Notes: generated by a model not told the origin, from the letters alone. DNA of 64,000 nt from Isoptericola luteus (GCF_020297055.1 NZ_JAIXCQ010000003.1:126691-190690); one strand, 5' to 3'; shown: positions 25,570-34,643, numbered from the stretch's first letter. Translations and numbers: made by a program.

Positions 25570-28500
25570 TCAGGCGGGGTCGCTGCTGGCGGCCTTCGAC
25601 TCCGCGAGCCGGGCCTCCACCCGGTCCCGCTCCGCCTTCTCCGCCGCACGGGTCGCAGCCTTCTCCGCCCGTCGGGCGGCGCGGGCCTCCTGCTTCTCCC
25701 GGCGCCGGTCGCGGCGTCGCTCGATCAGCGTGTACAGCACCGGCACCACGAACAACGTGAGCAGCGTCGAGGAGATCAGGCCACCGATGACCACCAGGGC
25801 CAGCGGCTGGCTGATGAACGCCCCGCCACCGGTGAGTCCGACGGCCATCGGCGTCAGCGCGAAGATCGTGGCGAGCGCCGTCATCACGATGGGCCGCAGC
25901 CGCTTGCGCGAGCCCTCGCGCACGGCCTCGTCCAGCGACCGGGGGTGCCCCTTCGCCGGGTCCCGGTACTGGTTGATGAGGTCGATGAGCACGATCGCGT
26001 TCGACACGACGATGCCCACGAGCATCAGCACCCCGATGAGCGCGGGCACGCCCAGCGGGGTGTCCGTGGCCAGCAGCGCCAGCAGCGCGCCCGTCGCCGA
26101 GAACGGCACCGACACCAGCAGGATCAGCGGTTGCACCAGCGAGCCGAACGTCGCCACCATGACGAGGTACACGATCGCGATCGCCGCGAGCAGGGCGAGG
26201 CCGAGGTCGGCGAACGCGTCGGCCTGGTCCGCCGCGACGCCACCGATCTCCACGTTGGCCCCGGCGGGCAGCTCGAGGCCGTCCACCGCCGCGGTGATGT
26301 CGGCGCTGAGCGTGCCGACGTCCTGCGTCTCGGGGGTCACCGAGACGGTCGCCGAGCGCTCGGAATCGGTGCGCGAGATCGACGTCGGGACGTCGACCTT
26401 CTCCACCGCGGCGACGTCGGTGAGCGGGACCATGCCTGCTGCGGTCGGGACCTCGAGGTCCTCGATCTCGGCCTGCGTCGCCGGGGCCTCGCCGGACACC
26501 ACGACCACGTCCGTGGGTCCGTCGCCGAGGTCGACCTCGCCCGCGGTCTGCTCCGGGCTCATGGCGCCCGCCACGATGCCGGAGACCTGCGTCTCCGTGA
26601 GGCCGAGCTCGGCCGCCGCCTCGCGGTCGACCGTCACCTGCACGACCTGCTGCGCGGCGGCGAGGTCGTTGCTGACCTCGGCCACGCCGTCCAGGTCGGT
26701 CACCGCGGCGGTCACCTGGTCGGCGGCGTCCGCGAGCGCGGCCTCGTCGTGCGACGTCACCACCAGGTCGACGCTGGAGCTGCCGAAGCCGCTGTCCCCG
26801 CCGGCGACGCTGACGTCGGTCGTGACGCCGCCGACGAGCGGCTCCACCGCGGCGCGGACCTCCTCCTGCGCGGCGACGCCGTCGGCGTCCGGGTCGAGCG
26901 TGATCGAGAAGCTCGCCGTCGGGGTGGAGCCGCCGCCGAAGAACGCGGCCTGCGCCGCGTCCGCCGTGCCGACGGTGGTCTGCACGCCGGCAACGGCGTC
27001 GACGTCGGCCAGCGCGTCCTCGACCTCCGTGGCGGCGGCGTCCTGCGCCTCCAGGGAGGCACCCGTGGAGAACGTCTGCGTGACGGTGACGGTGTCCTGG
27101 CCGCTGTCGCCGATGAAGTTCGTCTCCAGCCGCGGGACGAGCGCGAGCGTGCCGCCCAGGACGGCGACGGCGACCACCAGGGTCACCCAGGGCAGGCGCA
27201 GCGCGGCGCCCAGCGTGGGCACGTAGGCCCGCTGCCACAGCCCGCGGCGCTCCTTGGCCTCGGCGGCCTCGCGCACCTGCTCGGCCTCGGCCTGCGAGGC
27301 GGCGACCGCCGGCGTCTTGACGAACCAGTACGCGAGCACCGGCACGATCGTCAGGGCCACCACGAGCGAGGCGAGCATCGCGATCGCGACCGTCATCGCG
27401 AACGGCCGGAACAGCTCGCCGACCATGCCGCCGACGAGCGCGATCGGCGCGAACACCGCCACCGTGCAGATGGTGGACGCCGCGATCGCGCCGCCCACCT
27501 CGCGCACGGCCGTGAGGATGGCGGCCTTCTTCTCCTCGCCGTACGACAGGTGCCGCTTGATGTTCTCGATGACGACGATCGCGTCGTCGACGACGCGGCC
27601 GATCGAGATGGTCAGCGCGCCCAGCGTGAGGATGTTGAGCGTGTAGCCCGTGACGTTCATGACGAGGAACGTGGCCGCCAGGGACACCGGGATCGACACC
27701 GCGGAGACCAGCGTGGAGCGCAGCGACATCAGGAAGAACAGGATGACGAGCACCGCGAAGACGAGCCCGAGGCCGCCCTCGGTCGCCAGGCCCTCGATCG
27801 ACTCCTCGATGAACGGCGCCTGGTCGAAGACGACGGCGGTCGTCACGCCCGCGGCGGACAGCTCGCCGGCGAGGTCGTCGAGCGCGTCCTGGACGGCGTG
27901 CGACACCTCGACGGTGTTGCCGTCCGGGGTCTTGGTGATGGCGACGCCGAGCGACGGCTCGCCGTCGAGCCGGGAGAAGGAGGTGGCCTCGACGGGCGCG
28001 ACCTCGACAGTCGCGACGTCCTCGAGGGCGACGGGCTCGGGGGCCTGCGGGACGCGGGGATCCGTGGGCGGCGCCGCCTCCCCGTCACCGGTCTCGCCCG
28101 TCGTGCCACCGGTCGCGTCGCCGGTCGTGTCACCGGCGGTGGCTGCGCCGGCCGCGGCGGCGGCGGCCGGGTCGACGACGAGCGGCAGCGCCCTGAGGTC
28201 CGCGAGGCTGTCGATGCCGGAGCCCGCCTGCACCGAGTAGGTGACGTCGTCGGCCGTGATCGTCCCGGCGGGGAGCACGACGCCGTTGTCCTTGAGGACG
28301 TCGGCGACGTCCTGCGTCGTCAGGCCCGCCTCGGCGAGCTTCTCGGTGTCCACGTCGACCAGGACCTGCTCGGTCTCGCCGCCCGTCACCGCGACGGAGC
28401 GCACGTCGTCGAGGTCCTCGAGCGCGGGCACGACGACGGTCTCCACCGTGTCCGCCAGGTCCGCGGGGTCCAGGGAGTCGTCGGCGCCGGCGGCCGCGAG

Positions 28501-28920
28501 CTGGATGACCGGCAGGTCGTCGAGCGACCCGGTGACCACCTGCGGCTCGACGTCCTCGGGCAGCTGCGACTGCATGCGCGTGATCGCCGTCTGCAGCCGC
28601 TGCGTGGCCGAGTCCATGTCGGTGCCGTACACGAACTGCACCGTGGTCACGGAGCTGCCCGTGGACGCCGTCGAGCCGAGGGACTCGATGCCCTCGACCG
28701 ACTGGGCGGCGGCCTCGATCGGCTCGGTGACGCGCTCCTCGACGACCTCCGGGGAGGCCCCCGGGTACACGGCGACGACCGCCCCGGCGGGCAGCTCGAG
28801 GGACGGGATGAGCTCCTGCTTGAGGGAACCCAGGCTCATCACCCCGAAGACGAGGATCGCCATCGTCGCCAGGGCGACGACGGCGCGGTTCGCCAGGGAC
28901 AGGCGGGCAAGTCGGAACAC
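25570..28920 (-). CDS. RND efflux transporter (AcrB/HAE-1 family)
   Basis: 1116-aa proton-driven exporter. There are 12 membrane helices in two halves, each followed by a large periplasm-type porter region; the proton-relay pair DD is in GRVVDDAIVVIENIKRH, with AcrB-like VFAPIALVGGMVGELFRPFA. A Thr/Gly/Ala-rich insertion (about residues 235-275) sits in the first porter domain, and the C-terminal ~50 residues form a charged Ala/Glu/Arg coil. No membrane-fusion or outer-membrane partner gene is adjacent, as expected for a Gram-positive. I chose GTG 28920 because GGAG lies 5 nt upstream; GTG 28926 would overlap that RBS. Confidence 0.92.
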   Translation of the reverse strand: MFRLARLSLANRAVVALATMAILVFGVMSLGSLKQELIPSLELPAGAVVAVYPGASPEVVEERVTEPIEAAAQSVEGIESLGSTASTGSSVTTVQFVYGTDMDSATQRLQTAITRMQSQLPEDVEPQVVTGSLDDLPVIQLAAAGADDSLDPADLADTVETVVVPALEDLDDVRSVAVTGGETEQVLVDVDTEKLAEAGLTTQDVADVLKDNGVVLPAGTITADDVTYSVQAGSGIDSLADLRALPLVVDPAAAAAAGAATAGDTTGDATGGTTGETGDGEAAPPTDPRVPQAPEPVALEDVATVEVAPVEATSFSRLDGEPSLGVAITKTPDGNTVEVSHAVQDALDDLAGELSAAGVTTAVVFDQAPFIEESIEGLATEGGLGLVFAVLVILFFLMSLRSTLVSAVSIPVSLAATFLVMNVTGYTLNILTLGALTISIGRVVDDAIVVIENIKRHLSYGEEKKAAILTAVREVGGAIAASTICTVAVFAPIALVGGMVGELFRPFAMTVAIAMLASLVVALTIVPVLAYWFVKTPAVAASQAEAEQVREAAEAKERRGLWQRAYVPTLGAALRLPWVTLVVAVAVLGGTLALVPRLETNFIGDSGQDTVTVTQTFSTGASLEAQDAAATEVEDALADVDAVAGVQTTVGTADAAQAAFFGGGSTPTASFSITLDPDADGVAAQEEVRAAVEPLVGGVTTDVSVAGGDSGFGSSSVDLVVTSHDEAALADAADQVTAAVTDLDGVAEVSNDLAAAQQVVQVTVDREAAAELGLTETQVSGIVAGAMSPEQTAGEVDLGDGPTDVVVVSGEAPATQAEIEDLEVPTAAGMVPLTDVAAVEKVDVPTSISRTDSERSATVSVTPETQDVGTLSADITAAVDGLELPAGANVEIGGVAADQADAFADLGLALLAAIAIVYLVMVATFGSLVQPLILLVSVPFSATGALLALLATDTPLGVPALIGVLMLVGIVVSNAIVLIDLINQYRDPAKGHPRSLDEAVREGSRKRLRPIVMTALATIFALTPMAVGLTGGGAFISQPLALVVIGGLISSTLLTLFVVPVLYTLIERRRDRRREKQEARAARRAEKAATRAAEKAERDRVEARLAESKAASSDPA

Positions 28921-29091
28921 GCTCACTCCAGACAGGGCGGTCGGCAGGTCGGGCACGACTCCGCTGTCGTGACGCACGGCAGAACGGACGATACGCCCTC
29001 GAAGTTCCGGTCGCCGCGTCCGCGCGTCCACGGAGCCCTTCGTCACTCCCCGCCCGAGGGGCCACGCCGACACGAGGTCGCCGCCGGCATC

Positions 29092-29106
29092 TCTGCCCTC
29101 GGCAGA
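29092..29106 (+). promoter_or_regulatory. PopR/ClgR operator upstream of clpP pair
   Basis: TCTGCC-CTC-GGCAGA, a perfect 6-3-6 palindrome 57 bp before the first clpP ATG. It equals the motif I recall as the Streptomyces PopR target upstream of clpP3 (TCTGCC-N3-GGCAGA). The half site GGCAGA recurs at 29117-29122. Confidence 0.75.
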
Positions 29107-29162
29107 TGCGCTGCGGGCAGAGAACCCTTCTTTGCCGCCGTCCGACGGCGGACGGTGGGCTC

Positions 29163-29771
29163 ATGAGCACACCACCAGTGACCCAGGCACCCTTCGACGA
29201 CCAGCTCGCCGCCCGGCTGCTCCACCAGCGCATCGTGGTGGTCGGCGGCGAGATCGACGACGCCGTCGCACACCGCGTGGTCGCGCAGCTCCTGCTGCTG
29301 TCCGCCGAGGACCCGCGCGCCGACGTCGCCCTCTACATCAACTCCCCCGGCGGCTCCGTGACGGCAGGGCTCGCCGTCTACGACACGATGCGGCTGCTCC
29401 CGGGCGACGTCGCGACGGTCGGCTTCGGCTTCGCCGCCAGCATGGGCCAGTTCCTGCTGACCGCGGGCACGACGGGCAAGCGGTACTCCCTGCCGCACAC
29501 CCGCGTGATGATGCACCAGCCGTCGGCGGGCATCGGCGGCACCGCCGTCGACATCGCCATCCAGGCAGCAAACCTGGAGCACACCAAGCGCGTCGTGCAC
29601 GAGCTCACGGCGCAGCACACCGGCCGCACCGTCGAGCAGATCACCGCCGACGCCGACCGCGACAGGTGGTTCACCGCGCCCGAGGCGCTCGAGTACGGGC
29701 TGGTGGACCGCATCGTGGAGTCCGTGGACGACGTCCGGCCGTCCGCGGCCGGCCGGAAGGCGGGGCTGTGA
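29163..29771 (+). CDS. clpP: ATP-dependent Clp protease proteolytic subunit (first of pair)
   Basis: 202-aa serine peptidase that forms the ClpP barrel with a AAA+ unfoldase. The triad is readable: Ser in FAASMGQ (~residue 95), His in MMHQPSAG (~120) and Asp in DADRDRWF (~170). [13 protein letters not shown] is the substrate-binding strand. It has no long propeptide. It overlaps the second clpP by TGATG. There is no clpX beside it, and it lies next to a PopR/ClgR-type regulator, so it matches the accessory clpP3-clpP4 operon of Streptomyces rather than the housekeeping pair. Confidence 0.92.
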   Translation: MSTPPVTQAPFDDQLAARLLHQRIVVVGGEIDDAVAHRVVAQLLLLSAEDPRADVALYINSPGGSVTAGLAVYDTMRLLPGDVATVGFGFAASMGQFLLTAGTTGKRYSLPHTRVMMHQPSAGIGGTAVDIAIQAANLEHTKRVVHELTAQHTGRTVEQITADADRDRWFTAPEALEYGLVDRIVESVDDVRPSAAGRKAGL

Positions 29772-30379
29772 TGACCGGCTACACGATCCCCAGCGTCGTC
29801 GAGCGCACCCCGATGGGCGAGCGCTACTCCGACGTCTTCAGCCGGCTCCTGCGCGAGCGCATCGTGTTCCTCGGCACGGAGGTCGACGACGGCGTCGCGA
29901 ACGTCGTCAACGCGCAGCTGCTGCACCTGGAGTCCGAGGCGCCCGACCAGGAGATCAACCTCTACCTCAACTCCCCCGGCGGCTCCGCCACCGCGATGAC
30001 CGCGATCTACGACACGATGCAGTTCGTGCGCTGCGACGTCGCCACCACGTGCATGGGCCAGGCGGCCTCCGCCGCCGCCGTGCTGCTGGCTGCCGGGACC
30101 CCGGGCCGGCGCTCGATGCTCGAGCACTCCCGGGTGCTGCTGCACCAGCCGTCGGGGCAGGGGCAGGGCACCGTGTCCGACCTCGCGATCCAGGCGCGCG
30201 AGGTGCTGCGCCTGCGGGCCGAGACCGAGTCGCTCCTGGCCCGGCACACCGGCCAGACGGTCGAGCGGCTGCGCGCCGACACCGACCGCGACCTCATCCT
30301 GTCCGCGCACGAGGCCGTGGAGTACGGCGTCGCCGACGCCGTGATCACGTCGCGCAAGCAGCTGGCGTCCGCGGCCTGA
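29771..30379 (+). CDS. clpP: ATP-dependent Clp protease proteolytic subunit (second of pair)
   Basis: 202-aa ClpP paralogue: Ser in [11 protein letters not shown], His in [11 protein letters not shown] and Asp in DTDRDLIL, plus [13 protein letters not shown]. The N-terminal ~20 residues ([24 protein letters not shown]) look like the axial-loop/handle region of the ClpP2/ClpP4 type. It is coupled to the first clpP by one-base overlap and probably forms a mixed heptamer pair with it. Convergent with the regulator gene. Confidence 0.92.
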   Translation: MTGYTIPSVVERTPMGERYSDVFSRLLRERIVFLGTEVDDGVANVVNAQLLHLESEAPDQEINLYLNSPGGSATAMTAIYDTMQFVRCDVATTCMGQAASAAAVLLAAGTPGRRSMLEHSRVLLHQPSGQGQGTVSDLAIQAREVLRLRAETESLLARHTGQTVERLRADTDRDLILSAHEAVEYGVADAVITSRKQLASAA

Positions 30380-30492
30380 GCGTGCCGCGCGTCGGCCGCG
30401 AAGCTCGGCGGCGCGGTGGGGCCACGAGAGGCGGCGGCACGCGCCGTCGCGGCCGGGCGGTGGTCCGTGGTCCGTGGGCCGCGACCCGCGGC

Positions 30493-30900
30493 TCAGGCAG
30501 CGAGGAGCAGTGCCTCGCGCGGGTCTTGGGCCGTGCGTGACGTGACGGACGCACGGTCCACGACCCGGCGGCCCACCGAGGTGAGCACCCGGACACGGCG
30601 GTCGCCCGCGGCCTGCTGCTCGATCGTGGCCGCGAGCGCGTCGTGCGCCTGGCCGACCAGGTCCACGAGGCGGATGCCCAGCGCCCCGCACACGGCGGCC
30701 AGCACCTCGGACGACGCCTCCTTGCGGCCTCGCTCCACCTCGGACAGGTACGCGGTGGACATCCGGGCGGTGGCCGAGACCTCCTGGAGCGTGCGGCCCT
30801 GACGCAGCCGGGCCCGGCGCAGGATGGCGCCGACGAGGTGGCGCAGCAGGGGCTCGCGCACGTGCTCCGTGCCGGTCTCGACTCGCGTGGGCGTCGTCAT
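30493..30900 (-). CDS. clgR: XRE-family regulator of clp genes (PopR/ClgR-like)
   Basis: 135-aa regulator. The HTH spans about residues 25-75 (LRQGRTLQEVSATARMSTAYLSEVERGRKEASSEVLAAV), close to ClgR/PopR. The C-terminus ends in LLLAA, resembling the two-Ala degron by which PopR and ClgR are degraded by ClpP in Streptomyces. That would give feedback: low Clp activity stabilises the activator and raises clpP. The gene lies 3' of the clpP pair, convergent, as popR does near clpP3P4 as I recall. A matching operator lies 63 bp upstream at 30963. Confidence 0.85.
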   Translation of the reverse strand: MTTPTRVETGTEHVREPLLRHLVGAILRRARLRQGRTLQEVSATARMSTAYLSEVERGRKEASSEVLAAVCGALGIRLVDLVGQAHDALAATIEQQAAGDRRVRVLTSVGRRVVDRASVTSRTAQDPREALLLAA

Positions 30901-30910
30901 GCGGTCGACG

Positions 30911-31843
30911 CTACCCGCGCGGGACGCCGGAGGGCTCGGGCTCGGGCACCGAAGACGGCCGTTCTGCTGACGGCAGAAGGCGCCGGCGCCCGCTCGCCCA
31001 GAGCACCCCGCCGACCACCAGCACGGCGCCCGCGCCCTCCAGGAGGGTGACGCGCTCGCCCAGCACCCACCAGGCCGCCGTCATCCCCACGACGGGCACG
31101 AGCATCGAGAACGGCGCGACGACGCCGGCGGGGTGCCGGGTCATCAGCCACGTCCACACACCTGACCCCGCCACCGTGCCGACGAGCACCGTGTAGGCCA
31201 GCCCCACGAGCGCGCCGACGGCCCCCGGCTCGTCGAACGACGTGAGCGACGCACCGATCCGGTCCGGGCCCTCGACGGCGAGCGCCAGCGCGAGCATGGG
31301 CAGCGGCGGCACCACCGACATCCACAGCGTGAGGCGCAGAGGGCTGGCCGGGCGGGCCTGCCGGTTGCAGACGTTGCCGATCGCCCAGCCGAAGGCACCC
31401 GCCAGCGTGAGCAGGAACGGGATGACGCTCGCGTGCTCGGCTCGCTGCCACGCCACGAGCGTGAGCCCGCCGACGGCGACGAGGATGCCGAGCACCTGCC
31501 GCCCGCTCACCCGCTCGCGCAGGAACGTCGCGCCGAGCAGCACCGTGAACGGCCCCGACATCTGGAGCACCAAGGAGGCCAGCCCCGCGGGCATCCCGGC
31601 CGCCATCCCCCAGTACAGGAACAGGAACTGCAGGGTGCCGAAGCCCAGCCCGTACCCCACCAGCCAGCGCACCGGGACCTGCGGCCACGGCACGAACAGC
31701 ACGGTGGGCACGGCGATGACTGCGAACCGCAGCGCCACCAGGAAGAACGGGGGGAAGTGCGCGAGCGACGCGTCGATCGCGATGAAGTTCAACCCCCACA
31801 TCACGGCGACGAGGACGGCGAGCAGTCGGTGGCGGATCGGCAT
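30911..31843 (-). CDS. EamA family (DMT superfamily) transporter
   Basis: 310-aa ten-helix exporter: AVMWGLNFIAIDASLAHFPP opens helix 1, the mid-region has LQMSGPFTVLLGATFLRERV, and the second repeat ends PFSMLVPVVGMTAAWWVLGERV. This resembles YdcZ/amino-acid exporter (O-acetylserine/cysteine exporter-like) proteins. ATG 31843 is chosen. It is divergent from a LysR gene that probably regulates it. Its stop is 10 bp before the clgR-like start, and its last codons contain the second PopR-like operator. Confidence 0.86.
   Translation of the reverse strand: MPIRHRLLAVLVAVMWGLNFIAIDASLAHFPPFFLVALRFAVIAVPTVLFVPWPQVPVRWLVGYGLGFGTLQFLFLYWGMAAGMPAGLASLVLQMSGPFTVLLGATFLRERVSGRQVLGILVAVGGLTLVAWQRAEHASVIPFLLTLAGAFGWAIGNVCNRQARPASPLRLTLWMSVVPPLPMLALALAVEGPDRIGASLTSFDEPGAVGALVGLAYTVLVGTVAGSGVWTWLMTRHPAGVVAPFSMLVPVVGMTAAWWVLGERVTLLEGAGAVLVVGGVLWASGRRRLLPSAERPSSVPEPEPSGVPRG
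30963..30977 (-). promoter_or_regulatory. second PopR/ClgR-like operator, upstream of the regulator gene
   Basis: TCTGCT-GAC-GGCAGA, one mismatch from the palindrome at 29092, lies 63 bp before the regulator's ATG, inside the 3' end of the EamA coding region. It suggests autoregulation. The outer TT/AA pairs extend the symmetry. Confidence 0.55.
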
Positions 31844-31914
31844 GGACCCAGCGTCGTTCCCCTGGGGTTTCAGGACAAGCAAAATCTCCTGCACTGTCTC
31901 TGTAGCCTGGCTTC

Positions 31915-32856
31915 ATGGACATGCGTCACCTGGAGCTGTTGCGAGAGCTCGCCGACCGCGGCACCATCACCGCCGTCGCCGCGGCCACGCACCGCACCCC
32001 GTCCGCCGTCTCCCAGCAGCTGCGTGCCGCGCAGCGCGAGCTGGGCGCACGGCTCGTGGAGCCCGCGGGGCGCGGGCTGCGCCTCACCGACGCCGGGATG
32101 CTGCTGGCCGACGCCGCCGCGGGCGTCGCGGCCGCCGTCGAGCAGGCGCAGGCGCGGTGGGACGAGTTCCGCGGAGAGCCGGCGGGCGTCGTCTCCGTCG
32201 CGTCCCTGCCCAGCGCGGCGGCATTCCTGCTGCCGGCCGTGATGCGCGACCTCGCCGAGACCGCCATCGAGCTGCGGTGCACCGACACCGACATCGCCGA
32301 GGCCGAGTACGGCGGGCTCACCGCCGACCACGACGTCGTCGTCGCCCACAGCCTCACCAGCGTGCGGCCCGCCGGGACCGACGGCCTCACCGTCGTCCCG
32401 CTCGCCCGCGAGCCCCTCGACATCGCGATGGCCACCCGGCACCCGCTCGCCCGGCGCGACGTCGTGCGGCCGGCCGACCTGGTGGACTGCGACTGGATCG
32501 GCGTCCCGCGCGGCTTCCCGTTCGACACGGTGCTCCAGACCGTCGCGCGCGTCACCGGTGCCGAGCTGCGCGTCACCCAGCGGCTGCGCGACAACCGGCT
32601 CATCGAGGCGCTCGTCGCGGCCGGGGACCACGTCGCCGTCCTGCCCCGGTTCACCACGCCCACCGGCGCGGGGCTGGTGCTCCGGGAGCTGGCGGACGTC
32701 GCGTCCGCGCGGCACGTCTCCGCCGTCCTGCGTCCCGACAGGGCCGAGCGGCTCGCCGTGCGCCACGTCGTCGAGGCGTTCCGGCGCGCCGGGGCCGCGG
32801 CACAGGCCGGCAGGGTGCCCCCGCCCGGGTTCGAACCGGGACTGGACCGGGTTTAA
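31915..32856 (+). CDS. LysR-family transcriptional regulator
   Basis: 313 aa: winged helix ~1-60 (MRHLELLRELADRGTITAV, HRTPSAVSQQLRAAQRELG) and a LysR/ModE-type effector domain. It is divergent from the EamA gene (71-bp gap), the usual exporter-regulator layout. The last ~14 residues (PPPGFEPGLDRV and stop) are encoded on the antisense strand of a tRNA gene; the stop TAA falls in the tRNA anticodon loop. The natural C-terminus may therefore be an accident of the tRNA sequence. Confidence 0.88.
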   Translation: MDMRHLELLRELADRGTITAVAAATHRTPSAVSQQLRAAQRELGARLVEPAGRGLRLTDAGMLLADAAAGVAAAVEQAQARWDEFRGEPAGVVSVASLPSAAAFLLPAVMRDLAETAIELRCTDTDIAEAEYGGLTADHDVVVAHSLTSVRPAGTDGLTVVPLAREPLDIAMATRHPLARRDVVRPADLVDCDWIGVPRGFPFDTVLQTVARVTGAELRVTQRLRDNRLIEALVAAGDHVAVLPRFTTPTGAGLVLRELADVASARHVSAVLRPDRAERLAVRHVVEAFRRAGAAAQAGRVPPPGFEPGLDRV

Positions 32857-32889
32857 GCCGGCTGCCTCTGCCAGTTGGGCTACGGGGGC
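32816..32889 (-). tRNA. tRNA with anticodon UAA, class I cloverleaf (Leu-UAA by anticodon, identity uncertain)
   Basis: A full cloverleaf on the minus strand: acceptor GCCCCCG/CGGGGGC (7 bp), D arm GCC/GGC with GG in the loop, anticodon stem GCCGG/CCGGT around CTTAAAC, 5-nt variable loop, T arm CCCGG-TTCGAAC-CCGGG, discriminator A; CCA is not encoded. The loop gives anticodon UAA (codon UUA, Leu). Bacterial tRNA-Leu normally has a long variable arm; this one does not. It overlaps the 3' end of the LysR gene by 41 bp. Confidence 0.85.
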
Positions 32890-32891
32890 CA

Positions 32892-33092
32892 CGCCGAGAT
32901 AGAGAGGGTCTCACGCCGAGATAGAGAACCTCCCCGCCGAGATAGAGAACCCCGCCGAGACGCAAGGCGGACGAGGCCGCCGCGGCCTCGTCCGCCTCTC
33001 GGTGCCCGCCCTCTATCTCGCGGGTCCGCGTTCTCTATCTCGCGGGTCCGCGCTCTCTATCTCGCGGGTCCGCCCTCTCTATCTCGGCGAGG
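32892..33092. repeat. inverted array of 11-bp iterons around a central palindrome
   Basis: CGAGATAGAGA occurs three times on the left (32895, 32917, 32938) and its complement TCTCTATCTCG four times on the right (33010, with one mismatch, 33032, 33054, 33076), spaced 22 or 21 bp. The centre is a perfect 14-bp-arm palindrome (32966-32979 / 32983-32996). GCGGGTCCGC links the right-hand units. The whole can fold into one large cruciform. It lies between the ndh stop and the tRNA 5' end, so it may act as terminator or protein-binding array. Confidence 0.85.
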
Positions 33093-33100
33093 TGGCCGCC

Positions 33101-34567
33101 TCAGCCCTTCTCGGCGGCGGCCGCCGAGGACTGCGCCTTCTGCTCGACCTTCTCACCGGCGGGCTTCGGGGGCACGGACGCGTTGCGGAACTCGTCGCGC
33201 GGGTCGTGCAGCGACCCGAGCGAGACGATCTCGCGGCCCATGACGAACTGCCCGATCCAGCCGATGAGGATGCGGAGCTTGCGGTTGCCCGTCGGCATGG
33301 CCATCACGTGGTAACCCCGGTGCGCCAGCCACGCGAGCGGGCCGCGGAGCTTGAGGAAGCCGAACAGCTCGGCCACGCCCTTGTACAGGCCGAGCGACGC
33401 GACGACGCCGACGCTCTTGTGCTTGTACTCCACCGGGGCGCTGCCCTGGTACTGGGCGACGATGTTGTCCGCCAGGCGGTTCGCCTCACGGATCGCGTGC
33501 TGGGCGTTCGGGGGGCAGAACTTGCCCGGGTTCAGCAGGTCCGGCACGGCAGCGCAGTCGCCCGCGGCCCAGGCGTCCGGGACGACCTCGTTGATCGAGC
33601 CGTCCTCGTTCGTCGTCGCGACCTGCAGCGTCGCCGAGACGGTGATCCGCCCCATCCGGTCCACGGGGAGGTCGGAGGCGTCCTTGATCACGGGGTTCGC
33701 CTTCACGCCCGCGGTCCACACGATCGTGTCGCTGTCGAACTCGACGCCGGTCGACAGCACCACGTGGCCGTCGACGCACGACGACAGGAACGTGCTGAGG
33801 TGGAACTCGATGCCGCGCTTCTTCATCTCCTCGAGCGCCCACTGCCCCATCGGCTCGGACACCTCCGGCAGGATGCGGCCCGAGCCCTCGACCATCACGA
33901 AGCGCAGGTCCTCGGAGTCGATCGTCGGGTAGTTCCGCGTGGCGTAGCGCGCCATGTCCTCGATCTCGGCGAGGGCCTCGATGCCCGCGAACCCACCGCC
34001 GACGAACGTGAACGTGAGCATCCTCTTGCGCAGGTCCGCGTCCCAGGTGGACGACGCCACGTCCATGCGGTTCAGCACGTGGTTGCGGACCGCGATGGCC
34101 TCCTCCACGTTCTTGAAACCGATCGCCGTCTCCGCCAGGCCCGGGATGGGCAGCGTGCGCGACACGGACCCGAGACCGACGACGAGCTGGTCGTAGGAGA
34201 CCTCGTAGTCCGGCCCCTCCTCAGGGCGGATCGTCACCTTCTTGTCGGCGTGCGCGATGTGCACGACCTTGCCCTGCAGCACGTCGACGCCCTTGAGCGC
34301 CTTGCGGTGCGGGGCGACGACGTCACGGGCGTCGATCGACCCTGCGCCGGCCTCAGGCAGGAACGGGGCGTAGGTCATGTACGGCCGCGGGTCGACGACG
34401 ACGATCGCCGCCTCGCGCTTGGCCAGCTTGCGGCGCAGGCGACGCGCCACGTAGAGGCCGACGGAACCGCCGCCGAGGACGACGACGCGCGGGGTCTTGC
34501 GGGGTCGGGCTGCCGGCGCCGGCGCATCCTGGGCATGGGTGTCCGAAGACAGAACGTTCTGAGGCAT
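33101..34567 (-). CDS. ndh: type II NADH dehydrogenase (NDH-2)
   Basis: 488-aa single-subunit FAD enzyme passing electrons from NADH to menaquinone without proton pumping, at the cytosolic membrane face. The FAD-binding motif VVVLGGGSVGLYVARRL is at ~27-43, the NAD-binding motif FTFVGGGFAGIEALAEIED at ~187-205, and the quinone-site-type AWAAGDCAAVPDL at ~325. The C-terminal amphipathic region is WLAHRGYHVMAMPTGNRK onward. A ~25-residue Ala/Pro-rich N-terminal stretch precedes the core. Monocistronic; the iteron array follows its stop. Confidence 0.94.
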   Translation of the reverse strand: MPQNVLSSDTHAQDAPAPAARPRKTPRVVVLGGGSVGLYVARRLRRKLAKREAAIVVVDPRPYMTYAPFLPEAGAGSIDARDVVAPHRKALKGVDVLQGKVVHIAHADKKVTIRPEEGPDYEVSYDQLVVGLGSVSRTLPIPGLAETAIGFKNVEEAIAVRNHVLNRMDVASSTWDADLRKRMLTFTFVGGGFAGIEALAEIEDMARYATRNYPTIDSEDLRFVMVEGSGRILPEVSEPMGQWALEEMKKRGIEFHLSTFLSSCVDGHVVLSTGVEFDSDTIVWTAGVKANPVIKDASDLPVDRMGRITVSATLQVATTNEDGSINEVVPDAWAAGDCAAVPDLLNPGKFCPPNAQHAIREANRLADNIVAQYQGSAPVEYKHKSVGVVASLGLYKGVAELFGFLKLRGPLAWLAHRGYHVMAMPTGNRKLRILIGWIGQFVMGREIVSLGSLHDPRDEFRNASVPPKPAGEKVEQKAQSSAAAAEKG

Positions 34568-34643
34568 GCACTCAGTCTACGACCGCCTCCACCACTCGCA
34601 GGCGGAAGGTCCACTGTGCGGCCGCTCACCACGGACCGGCCCG

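Noticed and set aside
25945-29166. Long plus-strand reading frame (1073 codons) opposite the RND gene
   Set aside because: Composition is His/Arg/Asp-rich, typical of antisense of a high-GC gene; the minus-strand frame encodes a clear AcrB-like protein.
32816-32889. tRNA as an integrase attachment site
   Set aside because: No integrase or direct repeat of the tRNA 3' end is visible in the window.
32892-33092. CRISPR-like array
   Set aside because: Repeats are only 11 bp, in both orientations, with no unique spacers; no cas gene is near.
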